A stretch of DNA of 64,000 bases from Bugula neritina (Eukaryota; Bryozoa; Gymnolaemata; Cheilostomatida; Bugulidae), in assembly GCA_964035545.1 (NCBI GenBank), contig OZ037767.1, positions 4,525,680 to 4,589,679 of the forward strand, given 5' to 3'. This document shows, piece by piece, positions 13,462 through 27,295 of the stretch. A program made the translations under genes and the position numbers. The notes below the pieces were generated by a model. It searched no databases. It was given only the letters and a program-made list of their open reading frames with translations, and was not told where the DNA came from. Positions within the stretch are counted from its first letter, which is position 1. Every line of letters starts with the position of its first letter.

Positions 13462-16400
13462 TCAACTTTTAAGCTTATCTTTCTTGCTATTATTGTCATA
13501 AATTTTGTTGAGCAAAGAGGTAGTCTGTGTATGAACTTTTGCCAACACCTTCCATTTATTTACGTATTGCCCCGCGACAGCCATATCTCTCAACGATTTA
13601 ATTGGCTTTTCTTTTCTCTCCCTTGTCTGAGATATTGTTTCCTTCTCTGAGACTAAGTCTGCTAGGGATGAGTCATTGTTGTGATCTTCCAGAAACTCAA
13701 GTAGTACTTTGTCTATTAGACCCAGTAAGGTTTCTCTTTCAGTTATATTTTCCTAAAGTTTTATAATTACAATTATGCGGATTTTATTAAAAACATTAAA
13801 AATTAATATAGAAATAACTTTGGTCTTATTGCATGGCATGCAATTATCTTAGTTCTATAGCTAAAGATATAGTAGTACAGAATTAAGTTTAGTGATAAAT
13901 TTTTAATAAATCTTTGAGAAATCAAATGTGTATAGAAACATACTTCAAAAAGTGGTTTGATTATATAAAAAGAATTCTTTTGCCTTCATAGTTTTCCATC
14001 TAGAGAAAAGCTCAAGTGTTGAAAAGAAAACTTTTGAAGTTATCTTAATATATTATCCTGTGTACACCTACAACATCTAGGTTCTAAATTGGCGCAAAAT
14101 TGTTCCAGGAAAAACGGCCACAGCAAAGTATTACCTGCAGATATTCCATAAGCATAAGATATTTAAAGTAGACATCTTTGTGCCATGAGGTTACTGTATC
14201 CACCGACTTTAACCTCTTGCAGATCTTTTGAGCAGCTTTCTGCCACAAGTCCACCGACGTGAGACTTTCGGCTGGGGCAAGCTTTTCTCTCCCCTGTGTT
14301 TATTATAAGATATAAGTGACAGCTACGGTATAGCGTGTGTGCAAGTCTACATGGAACCCATACTAATCCATACCAATAGGCTAGATAGTAAATAGGATTG
14401 TTTTGATAGCCTACTTACCACAGAGACTGGGGTGTAGCGGTTTGCACTATGCCCAAGTTTCTTATTATGTGTGTCTACAACAGTTGGACGACTTGCAGAG
14501 GGACACAGGCTTGTGGGTATGGGAGACAACACGACAGACTCGGCAGCACTCAGATTGTACGAGGAGAACTTCCTAATATTGTGTTTTACTTCTTCACTTA
14601 TATCCTTTACTGCAAATATTGTATATAATAATTACTGTATTTTATTACTAGAATGACCGCTAATTAACAGCTTAGATCATTTTATACACAATATTTACAC
14701 AGTTTGAGAACTAAATTACTAGTCTGTTTAATGAAAAGCTATAGTGAACCTTTGCAAGTCACATTCCAAAGTTGAATAAAAATCTTTCAAAAGTTTTACT
14801 AATTCAATTTTGTCTTTTTTTATACAGTTATCGAACCTATATATATTTATTTTAAAGTTCTCCCCAATAGTGTTATATTTGTGTCTGTAACCTTATGCTG
14901 AAAAAACAAAACAAAACAACCCACTTGAAATAACAAACCGTTATTTTCTAGTGTCTCATTCACTGCTAAATGATTGCTCTTGAACTTCTTTTTTCTTAAA
15001 AGCTTATCTTTGGTTTTTAGAGCACCTTTAACCACTTTCTGGAATTTTATGAGTGGCACATTCAAAACCTGTTGATCTCTCTCAATGGGGTCAGGCTTCA
15101 CAGCCACCTTGTTCTTCCGGTTCAGCAACCACTGTAGTGTAAACAGATCTGGCCATTTCAGAGAGCTGGCAGCACCAGATATCTCTTCATTGTCGACAGC
15201 AGCATAGTTGGCTGCCAGTTTCTCACCTTTCATTTTTTCTAGCCTGACAAACAACAGATTATGATTAGTGGTGTCTAGTAATACTAGAGGGGCACACCAC
15301 AAAGTTCTTGTCCTTCTTATGATTAGGTACTCTGTTGTTTCATTCCATCAGGTTAATGGTTTGTTCCATTATACTCTACATTCTAAAGATACTGACGCCA
15401 GTCGAACCTTAGCTAGATTGCATGGGTAACTGCTAACTGTGGTATATGATTACGGAACAGCTACAGCCGCAGTGAATAGGACATATCTACCACTACCACT
15501 ACCACTACCACTACCACTACCACTACCACTACCACTACCACTACCACTACCACTACCACTACCACTACCACTACCACTACCACTACCACTACCACTACCA
15601 CTACCACTACCACTATCACTGCCTGATCTATAAGCGTGTTTTAAAAATACACCTAAGTATGATCTAAAAATATACCTACATATGATCTAAACACATATTA
15701 ATATCATATTATTATATATCAACATACTTGGAGTTGTCTTCAACGTTAGCCTCGTACCACTTGTGTGTCTGGTGGCCGGTTGCTCTTCGCATGTTAATCT
15801 TAGTGACATTATCAGCTTCCTTTCTAATGTCTCTCTCCGTATACTTTTCTGCCTTGAAATGATGATACACATAGATAAAGTTTATTACTTATGCATGTAT
15901 AGCAGCTGTATGGCTTTGTAATGGATGCTTCAACAACCAACCAGCTATGATCGAAGTCATTTACTATTTGCCAACTTTCATGTGTATACAGTGCAAAATA
16001 ATATATAGAGTGTCATCAGAACATTCACACGCTTTAAAATACTATAATATATTAGCACTATAGATGGAAGAGAATATAATAACACTTTACTAGGAAAGAT
16101 AGAATAAATTACATATAATGAAAATATATAGAATTATGCATAGTATAGCACTCACCTGTTCCACCAGACTCTGGCGTATTTGTACAAAGTTATTAACTAA
16201 TATTCCAATCAGCATGTTGCCTATGATGTACGAGCCAAATATCACCCAGAGAATCACAAACGTTGCAGCACCGGTACTATTCACTTCCTGTCAAGTTATA
16301 CAGTAGCTTTACAATTGTGTGGCAACACTCTTTGAGAACAAGACATGCAGCTACTGTTTGCACATTTAGATGCAAAATAGTGGAGACAAAAGTTATTTCA

Positions 16401-19185
16401 AATAAGTCCACTTGTAATATTCTTCAATTGACTGAAAGGGAAAAGTTTCATAGATATTTTGAGTTTTGACTTATTCCGCTTGTTGCTGTAAGATAACTCA
16501 CCACTTTCATATCTTTGTAGACGTCTACCCAACCATCTAGTGTGAAAAGACGGAAGAGTAGAAGAAGCAGACGGTCCACACTCCGGAAGAGATGGTTGTA
16601 TATCAGAGCCTCGTTTTGAGATATTGCGTAATGCTATTCACAATATCAAAGTATACGATGAAAAACAAAAGTACTTGCTATTTGCATTACAATATGTTAT
16701 TTAATATTCATGATTAAACTCATCTGTTTTTGAGAGAGAAATTTAAGTAGACTAAAAATTTGACTCACTTCAAAAAAGATAACTCCAATTAAGGCAGTCA
16801 TAAACGCTACAATCAGAAAGAGAAGGAAGACCATGATGAGAGATTTGAGTGCTTTCGTGACAGACTGTATTAAGAGTCGGAATTGGGGAACTCTGCAACA
16901 CCAAAGAGCATAGCTAAAACTGCAACACCAAAGAGTATATAAACTTGATGCTTAGAGGAGACCAAAGATAAAAGTGCCAAGTGTTGCAACAGCAAAATGT
17001 AAATATAAAACATTGTACATTGTTGAAACTTCTGTGTGAAACATTATGTCATGGAGCTACTGACTAAGATGTGCAAACAAACCAAGAAGAAAGACAACTG
17101 CTAAATAACACATTCACTATTAATAAGGAAAGTATAAGTTATTACTTCAAACATGAAAACTGCAAACAATGCAGCTTAGAAAAAGAGTATCTATGTTTGT
17201 TGTCCTTGTCTTGTCTTGTCCTAATTGAATGAAATGAGAATTAAATTCCGAAATAATATTTAATTAAAATCTTGTAATAATCTTCAAGCAGTATTACACT
17301 ATATATAAGTGAACAGAGTTTACCTTGTAATAAGTTTAACGCAAATCAAAGCTCGAAGGATTAATGTTATATTTTTCACTGATCCGGCCTCTGGATCTTC
17401 TGAGCTGTTGCTTGCCGACAAGGGAGGGACGAGAGTAGTCAGTAAATTTGGCAAAACCGACACAATTGTAGACACAAAGTCTATGATGTTCCAAGGGTCA
17501 TACCAAAACCCCTGTGAAAAGAAAAAACAAAATGCAACACAAGTACTAGCAATAGGAGGCTTGCACCAATCTTCTTTTACACGTGTGTGTGTGCGTGTGT
17601 GTGCGTGTGCGTGTGCGTGCGTGTGTGTGTGTGTGTGTGTATGTTAGAGGGATGCCATAAATTGCTATTACAGAAGCTACTAATTTCTATAAATATATAT
17701 AAGTTATAATAAAAGTGCCATACTTTGAGGTTCTCTAGCAGGGATAATAGTAATTGCAGTAGAAGTAAAACTGATACAGCTGTATCCACAAGGCAGAGAA
17801 GAATATAGAGTTTTGGTCTCTCAGACAAAATACTTTCTCCGTGGTCTACAAAAAAATTTCATATATGCATCAGCAAATAATAATACCAGCTACAATCATT
17901 TATGTTTATTATATATATCTTAATGATTAGGGAAATTATGTAGAGTATCTTAAAGCATATAGCTTGCTTGAGAATGGTAAACTAGAAGTTACTTTTTTAC
18001 TATTTAATATTGATTATCTTTTAAATAATATTGAATAATAAAAAAGAGAACATTAATTTTATTATTTTTCTAAAACATTTAGCAAAGTGGAAATTCATAG
18101 AGAGAAGACATACCCAGATGAATGACAATCAGTATGGCATTGATGATTACACCAATCACACAGCTTGCACCAAACAACCGAGACTCAGCTATCCAATGAG
18201 CCCATAGCTTAAGGGGAGTGAACTTTGAATGACGGCTTTTGAGCCGAGAAATATCTCTTTGGTTTTTATCAATTCTAGAGATTTTTCTTTCTTGCATAAG
18301 CTTTCTTGTGCTAAGATGACATAAAATGGAATACCTTTTAGCAGAATGACTGTAAATTGTCATAAAGAATAAAATTAAAAGAAAGGTAGCAGCTGAGAAA
18401 GTATACTAGTGGCCATAGCTTCTTGCAATTGTCATGACAACTATGAATGACATGAAGCATCAAATGACACATGCAGCTGTGACACATAGAGCAAGTGCCT
18501 GGAACTAGAATAGATAAAGAGACTGTTTGCATTCATAGGCTGTTGAGCTTTGCAAGCAGGAAAAAATAGAATTCTTATCATATATCAGCTCTAAAACTTT
18601 ACAAGGTGTAAAATGCCATTAGTATTTATTATTACTACTATAAGCTTTGAAAATTATAGAATATGCCATCAGACGTTACTGTGTTATCTAAAGACCAATT
18701 ATCAAGCTATTTTTAGAGTTTTATTTTCAAGCCCTGCCAGAAAAGAAAATTAGCAAAAGAAACTTACTGGTTGAGTTTGGAAGAATCAAAATACACTGGA
18801 GTATCTCCTTTGTCAACTAAATAGCCGTCAGCAGAAACATTTTCTTGAAATTCACTGGCAAATATTTTCTTCTCTAATGTCAAGTCATCAATATCTGGCA
18901 GCTTAAAGTCTTGTATCAACTTTGCTCGAAATGTCAATGCTACATATAGTAAAACATGAATGATATGAATACTACAATGAAAATTTCATTTATAACTGCT
19001 GACCCATTCAAAATGTATTTCTCCTTTACTAAGCAAACATTTAGATCAGCACCAGACTTACCTCTATTAGAAATAAGATCCATTTGCTCCTGTCGGAGTA
19101 ATCTTTCATCCTTATTAATGATGAAAGCCTCACTTTGAGCAACCATTGTTGAGCTTGGAGAAATTTGAAATTTACATGATTTCAT
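13462..19185 (-). CDS. CATSPER2: CatSper2-like sperm cation channel subunit
   Basis: Thirteen exons assemble with matching phases into 766 aa: 19062-19185, 18768-18939, 18114-18349, 17724-17845, 17324-17511, 16769-16892, 16502-16633, 16156-16287, 15728-15852, 14939-15243, 14419-14609, 14135-14293, 13462-13752. The family forms the alkalinisation-activated Ca2+ channel of the sperm flagellum. The protein has a single six-helix channel domain: S1 near residues 155-177, S2 185-215, S3 223-240, S4 265-285 (Arg271, Lys277, Arg281), S5 295-320, a pore with filter TLDGW at about 353-357 and S6 375-400. The LFRLFTLDGW pore, the LWAHW stretch before S1, the ALKS S4-S5 linker and a conserved C-terminal tail favour CatSper2 over CatSper1, 3 or 4. 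The tail is long and basic. The start is the first ATG after an in-frame stop; a non-coding 5' exon is possible. CatSper1/3/4-type identity is the main alternative. Confidence 0.87.
15484..15620. repeat. (CTACCA)n hexanucleotide array
   Basis: About 22 near-perfect CTACCA units in the intron between CATSPER2-like exons 15728-15852 and 14939-15243. The LPLPLP translation of this stretch is spurious. Confidence 0.97.
17580..17643. repeat. (GT)n microsatellite
   Basis: GT dinucleotides with GC interruptions, in a CATSPER2-like intron between exons 17724-17845 and 17324-17511. Confidence 0.95.
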
Positions 19186-20658
19186 TGCGATAAGCACAAC
19201 TACAGACGCAATGAACTAATTCATTTTAAACAGTGAACAGAGTAAAAGGAATTTTAACAGTAGTTATGTCCTTATCATATAAATCACTACAACCATGCTC
19301 TAGGTGTGCATGCTGCATTCATTCTGATACATATTTAGTTTTATAATATGCTAAAGCAAATTTAATCTATTCTCAAATATTGCAGCATAACCTCTATAAG
19401 GAAAGTTATGTAACATATTAACATTGATTTAAATTTGGATTAGATGATAGGTTGCTATATTTAGGTTAGTGTGCAGATAAGGATTGTTTGCTAATGGGGT
19501 TTTGGGTATACAAAAATGATGTTAGTGTTATAAGAGTAATAAGTAGACGCATCTGATGTTACCAATACCTTTTAGAATTCCAAAACCAATTTGCCAATTT
19601 TGTATCATTTTGTTGCTAAGGGGTTACACTGGTCTAAATATTTTCATGGCCGTATAGAATGCATGCATCTTTTATAACCCACCTCATCTGTTGCAAAGAC
19701 AGGATATGAGATACATTATGTTCGAAGTTACCAATGTCTATTTAAAACTGACGATTCAGCCATTAATTAAGAAGTGTGTTTTTAAACATTCAAATTAAAT
19801 GAATTCACTTTTTCTTTGTGTTACTGACAAACAAAATATGCAGTTATAAGTTTTATACATGTTTACCAGCTTCATGGTTAATATATTTAAAAACATCAGT
19901 CGGTTTTTTCTAATATTGAAAATTTGGCAACTCACACTACTGTCAATTTTATTTATAAGATCTATTGCTATTTATGTTATCTAATGTACATGTGCAGTAT
20001 TAGCACTATATGATATTTATATAATCTCAAGTACAAGCATGTACGGTCTAAAACACCAATAGTATATATATTATCTAATATGTTTATGTACAGTTATAAG
20101 CAATCGATGCTATTTTGCCACCCGTTTGACTTTCTCTATCTTAGACAAGAGGTTATCCCACAAATCAGGTCTGTGGTACCAATTATGCACATCTTTGCTA
20201 TATTCTTAAAATGACACTAAACTTTGCATCATAAATTTAGTATGACCATACTATTGTTGTAAATGTATAAAAAGACAAAGGCATTCATTATATTTACAAA
20301 TACAATATTTTGAATCAAGTAGAAAATAAAAATTATCTCATACCAAATAGCAAGAGATGTAGCAATTAATCGGCAGCAATAACTATGACTAAACTTTACT
20401 CAAAGGGATTGACAGCATGAGTACGATCATACCCACAAAGCATTTCATCACAAACATATTACAGTTGTATGGCAGTATCCAAATATGACAAATTGAAGCA
20501 TTATCATACAAACAAGTAAGCAGACCGAAAGAAGGTATATACTTTATATATTTTATACAATAGTCATATGTTTTACACCTGTAAACACTATAAAGTATTC
20601 ATGCATAGAGGAAAGTTATAATCTGGCAGTATTTTTGATATTGTTGATGTCATATCCT
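19186..20658. other. Intergenic between BBOF1 and CATSPER2
   Basis: 1.47 kb between two genes on the same strand. It should hold the CATSPER2 promoter and BBOF1 3'UTR. No further coding exon is seen and no strong promoter motif was recognised. Confidence 0.55.
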
Positions 20659-21721
20659 CTACGTAGCTATTCCTTGAGGTCTAGAGCCTATTTCAGGTAC
20701 TATGCTGTGTTTATTTAGCATGTCATTGAACTCTTCACTGTTGAATAGTCCATTACTTGCTGAAGAGAATAGAGGTTGAGTGTTGCCATTACTGTCATAG
20801 AAAGGATCTGCTTCTACATTCCTACAAAATGAATAAACAGAGTAATAACAGAGTAGTATAACCATTACTGGTTTGCCAACATTAAAGATTTATCTTTGGG
20901 AGGAAATTATAGATCTGTGTTGAGTAATTGTTTTCATTAGAAGTGTTCTGTTGTATTTCTTCTTTACGTTTTAACAGTGACTGGCAGTAAAAGCTGTTTT
21001 CTACTCATCAATTCAGCTAGTTATAGACAAACTACAAACATTTCTTTAACAACTTACAACTTTAGATTAGTAAAACAATTACAGTGATTAACACAAATTT
21101 AATTATTACACAATTTATATTACAAGAGAGTCAAGTCATGGTAATGTTAGAATAAACATTCAGTTGAAATAAAGTGAAACTATCTAACAGTGTTACTTTA
21201 TAGTTTGTTTTTAAAAAGAATTTGCACAACAGGGCTTGTTCGAAGCTCTTAATTTCGATGACCGTAATCACAAAAGAACAGGAAATAAACAAAACGAATT
21301 ATGCATACACACCCTGCTACTTCTCCAGAGTGAGTAATTGGCAGCTTTTGTGCTGCCTGTAACACGCTGCCAGCAACAGCGGTGGAAGGACCTCTAGTGG
21401 CAGGTGAGAGCTTTGTTGTTCCATTCATTCGAGCAAATAAGTACCGGAGTACCTTTTCCTTCTGTTCCCAAGTAAGATCGGCTATATCCACCCGACCCCC
21501 TCCACTAGGCTGCGCCCTGAAATACATATTACATAATGCCTAGCAGCAAATCTACGGGTTTTCCAGTTGAAGTCTTGTTTCTCTTTACAACAAGACATCA
21601 AATAATGAACAACATAAGTCATAACCTCTGTGCAGCATGCAATATATTATAGTGCTTCTGCTATACACCTTATATGTCTAATTGTTGGCTGAGTGTGTAC
21701 TGAAAAGCCTAGTCCATAGAC

Positions 21722-21814
<93 letters not shown>

Positions 21815-21833
21815 GTATATATATATGTATATA

Positions 21834-21912
<79 letters not shown>

Positions 21913-24900
21913 AAATACTTATATAATATTTTCTATAATATAATCAAAGTTAGATTTCTTGTAATAACGTTAAATCTGTAACAATGTAGTTACCAACAAT
22001 ATATTTATATAGGTTATACTGATATATTGATGCATGTTGGTATGGTGCAGTATATTGCTCATATAACTACAATATTAAGGCATGCAAAAGGTAACAACAT
22101 GATATAATAATATAATTATAGAACATGTATGCTAAGTTCACGGTGCTGCATTTTAAAGAATCTACAATGCTGCCTTACTTTTCCAGAACTTTCTGTGCTT
22201 TCCTTAAACACAAGAAATCACGGAACTTTTATTAACTCTGTCATTGAGGACTTCTTCGAGAAATGTATACTACAATATGGCTGCTATGACTGAAACCTTA
22301 TATAATAGCTTATCAATAGTAGTGGAATTTAGTAAAGTTTGGAAACACTTTGTGTAATTTTATTACATTGCATGTTTTCAGAATTGGCTTTATCCAGAGT
22401 AGGAATATCACATCTCAACTTGTTGATAGTAAAAAGCATCATTTATATAAGTTTTAAAATCACGAATTCCATCTTATAAACATAATGATATTAATGAAGT
22501 AATTTTCATTTCTTGTAGGCCTATACAAAAATATAATGTCAACTTTTGCTGTAAACTAAATTCAATAATGCACATGCATGCATGCACACACGTCTTATAA
22601 TATTATTGTGTAAGATTTTCTCAATGCATATACTTACAACTTCTCGGCAGCCTCAAGATCCCGGAAGACACTGTTGGTACTCGTATCACTCTTGTTAAAT
22701 GTTCTGACTTTTGGAAACTCAGCGTTACCAGAAAATGCTTCTAGCATTTTCCTGTTGTATGCTTTGTTAGCGGCCTTCTTGTACTCTAATCTGTATAATA
22801 AATAGTAGTGATAATATAGTGAGTATAATATAGCGAGTATAATATATAAATAGTAGTCTGTAGTAGTGAGTATAATACTGGTTGTGATGAGTATCAAGAT
22901 ATATGCTCAAACCTCAAAACATTTGCAAAATCTAGGAGCAATAGCCCAGTTAAAAAATTATCTGAAGTTACCTTTATAATATAATGTAGAAAAGAAATCA
23001 TAAAACAAAAAAAAAAAGGTTTAAAATACTCAAGTGCTGCAAAGTGCATTATTGCAATCACATTTGAGTCTTTTGTAAAGTAAAAATTTTTGAACTTTAT
23101 AATAAAAAAATGTTTAAATGGCTGTCAAATAGTTAGCTCAACAAATCTTTTGCTTCATTAGCTACATGTGATTAAAATTATTACTTCTTTGTCCATTCTT
23201 ATTGTTTCAGATGAAGAAACTTTTCATCGAACTTTAAAGAAAATGAGACAATCTTATACCTTACATCAGCTACCAGTCAAAGAGTTTCAAGAATACACTA
23301 GAGGAAAACATACTGGTTCAGTAGAATTTCCTGTTTGACGTGGTCAAGACTTTCTAGGAAAAATCTCTCAATGTCATTACGTTCTGTCAGAATTTTCTTG
23401 GCCAGTTTTCTAACCCTTGAGCACTCTTTTGTCTTCATTTCCACTTCCCTTTGTAAGGCAAGTATTTGCTGACGAGACTCTTCATGAATGGCATCACAGC
23501 GCTGTAGGAGTTGTGATCTCTCACACCCAAACTCTCGGATCATGTGATTCAGTATTGATTCCAATGAATCCACGTTATTGTTGAGCTGAAACAAACATGC
23601 GACAATCAATATAGTCAATAAATAAATAAGTTCTGCTCTTGATTAGTAAAACTGTAAATTATGACTAGTTAGTTTTAAGTAACTGAAACTACAATCTACT
23701 TTAATGTAATAGTATAAAGTTGTTGCTGGTAACCTCTTTGAGTTTTTGTGATTTCTTTTCGCTGTCGATTTCTTTTTCTTTAATTACTGCTTTACTATTT
23801 TCTTCCTCAGCAGAAAGCAGAGAGTGTTCGCTGGTTAGTCTGTGATTCAACTTTTTCAGCAGTTCCTCTTCTTTGATTCGCTCACTCAGCTGTTCAGCCA
23901 ATGACATGTTTTCTTTATATACTTGTCTTGTTGTTTCATCCAAGTTACTAAAAACAGAAATTTATAAATTTAGTAAACTGAACTTTGTGAATGTACATAA
24001 AATTGTTGTCACTAGGCCATTCCTACAGTTGAGAATGTGAAGTTAACTGACTTTAACACTCCCAATGACATAACATACCTATAGCCCATTATACAATGAA
24101 ATTTTGTATTATTTGGTCTCTTTTAATAAAAAAAAGATAAGAATAAACTATCATAAAAAGCAAGCTTTTTTAGATAATCATATCCTAGAAATTGTACTTT
24201 ATGATTTACTTATCCAAGAGTTTAGTCTATTGCAAGTTCCCAAAAAAGAAAACCAATTACAGCAAGTTAAGACCTTCAAGATCTCTCACCAAAAGTTAGT
24301 TACTTACGCCATTGCTTCCTGGTGCGCCCTGTCACCTAGTTCACTGATTTTTTGATCAGCTTCTTTTTGTAGAGAAATTCTTTCTTCTAGAAATTTCTGT
24401 TCCAATCTAGAACTTTCTTCCTTGTGCTCTCTGTTAGACAGGAACATGTTTTCTCTGATTTCATCTAATTCTCTTTGCATTAGAGCTCGCTTCTTCCTGA
24501 ATTCCTGTTAATTAAAGAGAAAACAATTCCTGTGAATATTTAAATAATACAACTCTATAAATATTTATAGAAAACAAAGCACACTGTATAATATTCTCAA
24601 TACAAATCTGACCTTTGCTCACTAAATATGCTTGCAAATCAAAAAGGATACATTATCTTTACTCCATTATTAAACTGACTATAAACTTTTAGTTCCCTAA
24701 ACATGAAAAATATGTTTCAAAAGTTGTTTTATTTGCTTGTCATAATGTCATATAACAAAAATAAAAAAATTGTGTAACCACCCAATACCCATAACTTAAA
24801 AAGCTACTGCAACTGCTGCATAAGTTTTTGTGTTATATATAGTAGAAGAAAAAAAAATTTTATAAAGTATATTTTACAACAATTATAATTATTTTTATTA

Positions 24901-26910
24901 TTGCTGATCAGCCCTATGACAGGTGTCTTTAGCTTTTGTGTCTCAAATTATTTCGAAAGAATACAATAACAAATATTCAGAGTGTACCATGTGTCTTAAA
25001 ACCAAATAATTATTATCTAGCTCTAAAAAGGCTGTAACAAAGACCATTCTTACAAAGTAACATGACCTACAGTATGACTTGTAGCACCACTTCTCATACA
25101 AGTGTAAGTTCACACCTTGACATGCATCAGTTCATTTTGTAGCAACCCAATGTCCTCCTGCTTCTTGATAATCTGCTTTTCTAAGCCACCGATACGCTGA
25201 TTGAACTCATCAACTAAGCTCTGCTTTTCCAATCTGTGATGACGTTTGTGTTTCTTCAAGTCTGCCTCTAATTGTTCAACCTGAAGATTATCATAAAAAT
25301 ATACTTTAGCAAACTTACATACATAACCTCATGTAGGCAATAGAACACAATTAAAAAATGTAGTTGAAAAAAATTTATGATCGACATTGTAAACACCTTT
25401 CTATCTTTTCTCTGATCTTCTTTCTTCAAGAAAGTTACCACATCAATGGTGTCGGTCTCCGTTTCTCTCATTAAATTCATTAACAATTCATTTTCTATCG
25501 CTAAATCTTGTGCATTTTGTCTGTGAATAAATAATAAAATCACATCACAATCACATATTATTAGTCATTATAATTGCACACACCAGATATACATATACAA
25601 ATACATATGATTATATCATTACATGCATTATATAAGTATTACAGAATATAAATTGCATACACACACATGTATTATATTACCTGTAGTCATTTTTAGTATC
25701 AACAAGTGCTTGATGCCGTGCTTCCCATAATCCCGAATCAGCTGCCGCTTGCTCTCTAATCCGCAATTCTTTTGCCAGCTTTTTCTCAGCTTTTCTGCAA
25801 AACATGAGTGTGCAAACACAAATACATGTGATGCAACAAGATGTGTATCAACATATGTGCAAGTATGATTTAATATGTTTCAATAACAAGCCTTTGCAAA
25901 TAATCTACCTATATTTATGTAAAAGCTTTCTGTATTTCTGTATATAAATTCTATGTATGGCTTACAAAAACTGCTTTTTTAATTAACCTACATTTCATAT
26001 TTGCAGCATGAAGGCATTCATAGTATTTTTAAGTCTTAAGACTCTGCAATACTTGATTTTAACAAAAACTTATTAATTTATTTATTTATTTAAACTCAAT
26101 TACAAATTATACGCTGCCAAAAAATTCATTAAACAACCAAAAGAACAAAAACTTTTAAACCATTACACCAAAACAATGTGTAGTATACTTAAACTTGAAC
26201 TGTTCAATTAGTAGAGTGCAGGGTAACAATGAAAATATAGTATGGAGTAATGGCTATCAGTGCAAGTTGTTTACAACAGCTGTTTAAGGATTACAAGCTG
26301 AATGCTACAACAGAAATACATGTGAGATTCTCTCACAGTTGGTACAGTTTTATACACTCTAAAAAGTGTATATGAAAACTAGCTTACATTCTCTCCATTA
26401 ACTTTGATTCTAAACTGAAATAATATTTTATTCGACATATCATAATTATGCACACACAAAAGTGAAAAATAATTTGAAATCAAAATGTCTGAACTTCGGA
26501 CTAGTAGTAACTAACAATTCTCAACAACGATTTGACCCAACTATTTAGTGTTGAAGGTTTATTTTGAGAAAACTTTTTATTTGATTACAGCTCACACTTT
26601 GATGCTCATTTCAATTAAAATAGAAATTCAAAACTGCTTTATTGCCCATTCCCCAGTAATTATTAACTTATAATTTGTAGCAGATTGCCAATGGTATAAA
26701 CTGGTTTAGTTCATTCAACCTCATCTTTAGTATTTCAGTATTTTTTTACTTTCTTTAGGCGTTATTTTTGCCTAAAAAATTAAATAATAATAAACTGTAA
26801 TAGCAATCATACTTTTAAAAAGAACTCAGAAGTATAAGTAATGGCACTTACTTGCCTTTCTTCCCGGATTTGCCTTTCTTTCCCTTTCCTTTCTTTTTGC
26901 CTTTAGCCAT
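20659..26910 (-). CDS. BBOF1: Basal body-orientation factor 1 (CCDC176)
   Basis: Eleven exons give 563 aa with consistent phases: 26852-26910, 26388-26414 (27-nt microexon), 25681-25794, 25397-25520, 25116-25280, 24308-24504, 23734-23947, 23314-23585, 22638-22790, 21313-21516, 20659-20821. The human protein is about 529 aa. It starts with a Lys/Gly-rich segment ([14 protein letters not shown]), as vertebrate BBOF1 does. A SGLWEAR motif follows, then long coiled coils through residues 50-430. [20 protein letters not shown] (in exon 23314-23585) and [19 protein letters not shown] (near residue 456) are family signatures. BBOF1 is known to align and maintain basal bodies and axonemes of motile cilia. 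The gene is head-to-head with SART1 and directly upstream of the CATSPER2-like gene. The last about 80 residues are poorly conserved. Confidence 0.94.
21728..21915. repeat. (AT)n microsatellite
   Basis: A long AT dinucleotide run with scattered GTAT interruptions, in the BBOF1 intron between exons 22638-22790 and 21313-21516. The YIYIYI frames are spurious. Confidence 0.97.
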
Positions 26911-27121
26911 TTTTGTTGATATTTTAATTCAGGTTCTATACAAAAGATTAGGTTTTAAATTCTGTACTAATGCATATTATAAACTGAATAAAAAATGTTT
27001 AGTTAATATTTCGCTTAATAACAAAGCTCATAGTTCATCTTGTTCATCTTGATAAAGTTACTACATAATTTGCAGAACTTGTATAACTTTGTGTAACAAA
27101 ATTTAACGGAAATAGAGTGTT

Positions 27122-27135
27122 GTTGCTATGACGAT
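27122..27135 (+). promoter_or_regulatory. RFX X-box-like half site
   Basis: GTTGCTATGACGAT. The left half matches the RFX consensus GTTGCYAT and the right half is degenerate. It sits about 212 bp upstream of the BBOF1 start codon, the usual X-box range for ciliary genes. Single-motif evidence only. Confidence 0.4.
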
Positions 27136-27286
27136 ATGAAAGTATAAAATATTTGATGAACAAAAAATATTCAATAATCTTTTCAAAATTTGTTTTTATA
27201 GTACTTTTTGCACAACAATTGTAAAAAAATTGAAATAAGAAATTTTTTTGACTAGGCTTAGAACTTGATCCTAACGCAAAATGTCG

Positions 27287-27295
27287 ATTTCCGGT
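27287..27295 (-). promoter_or_regulatory. ETS/GABP-like site
   Basis: ACCGGAAAT on the minus strand, the core ETS pattern. It lies about 115 bp upstream of the SART1 start codon. ETS sites are common in bidirectional housekeeping promoters; function is inferred. Confidence 0.35.

Noticed and set aside
15439-15633. LPLPLP repeat frame
   Set aside because: Translation of the (CTACCA)n hexanucleotide array inside a CATSPER2-like intron.
19186-19197. Upstream start (MLIA) for the CATSPER2-like protein
   Set aside because: The codon at 19195-19197 is GTG; the first real ATG in frame is at 19185.
21647-21981. YIYIYI frames on both strands
   Set aside because: Translation of an (AT)n run in a BBOF1 intron; the same holds at 9277-9480 and 11078-11272.
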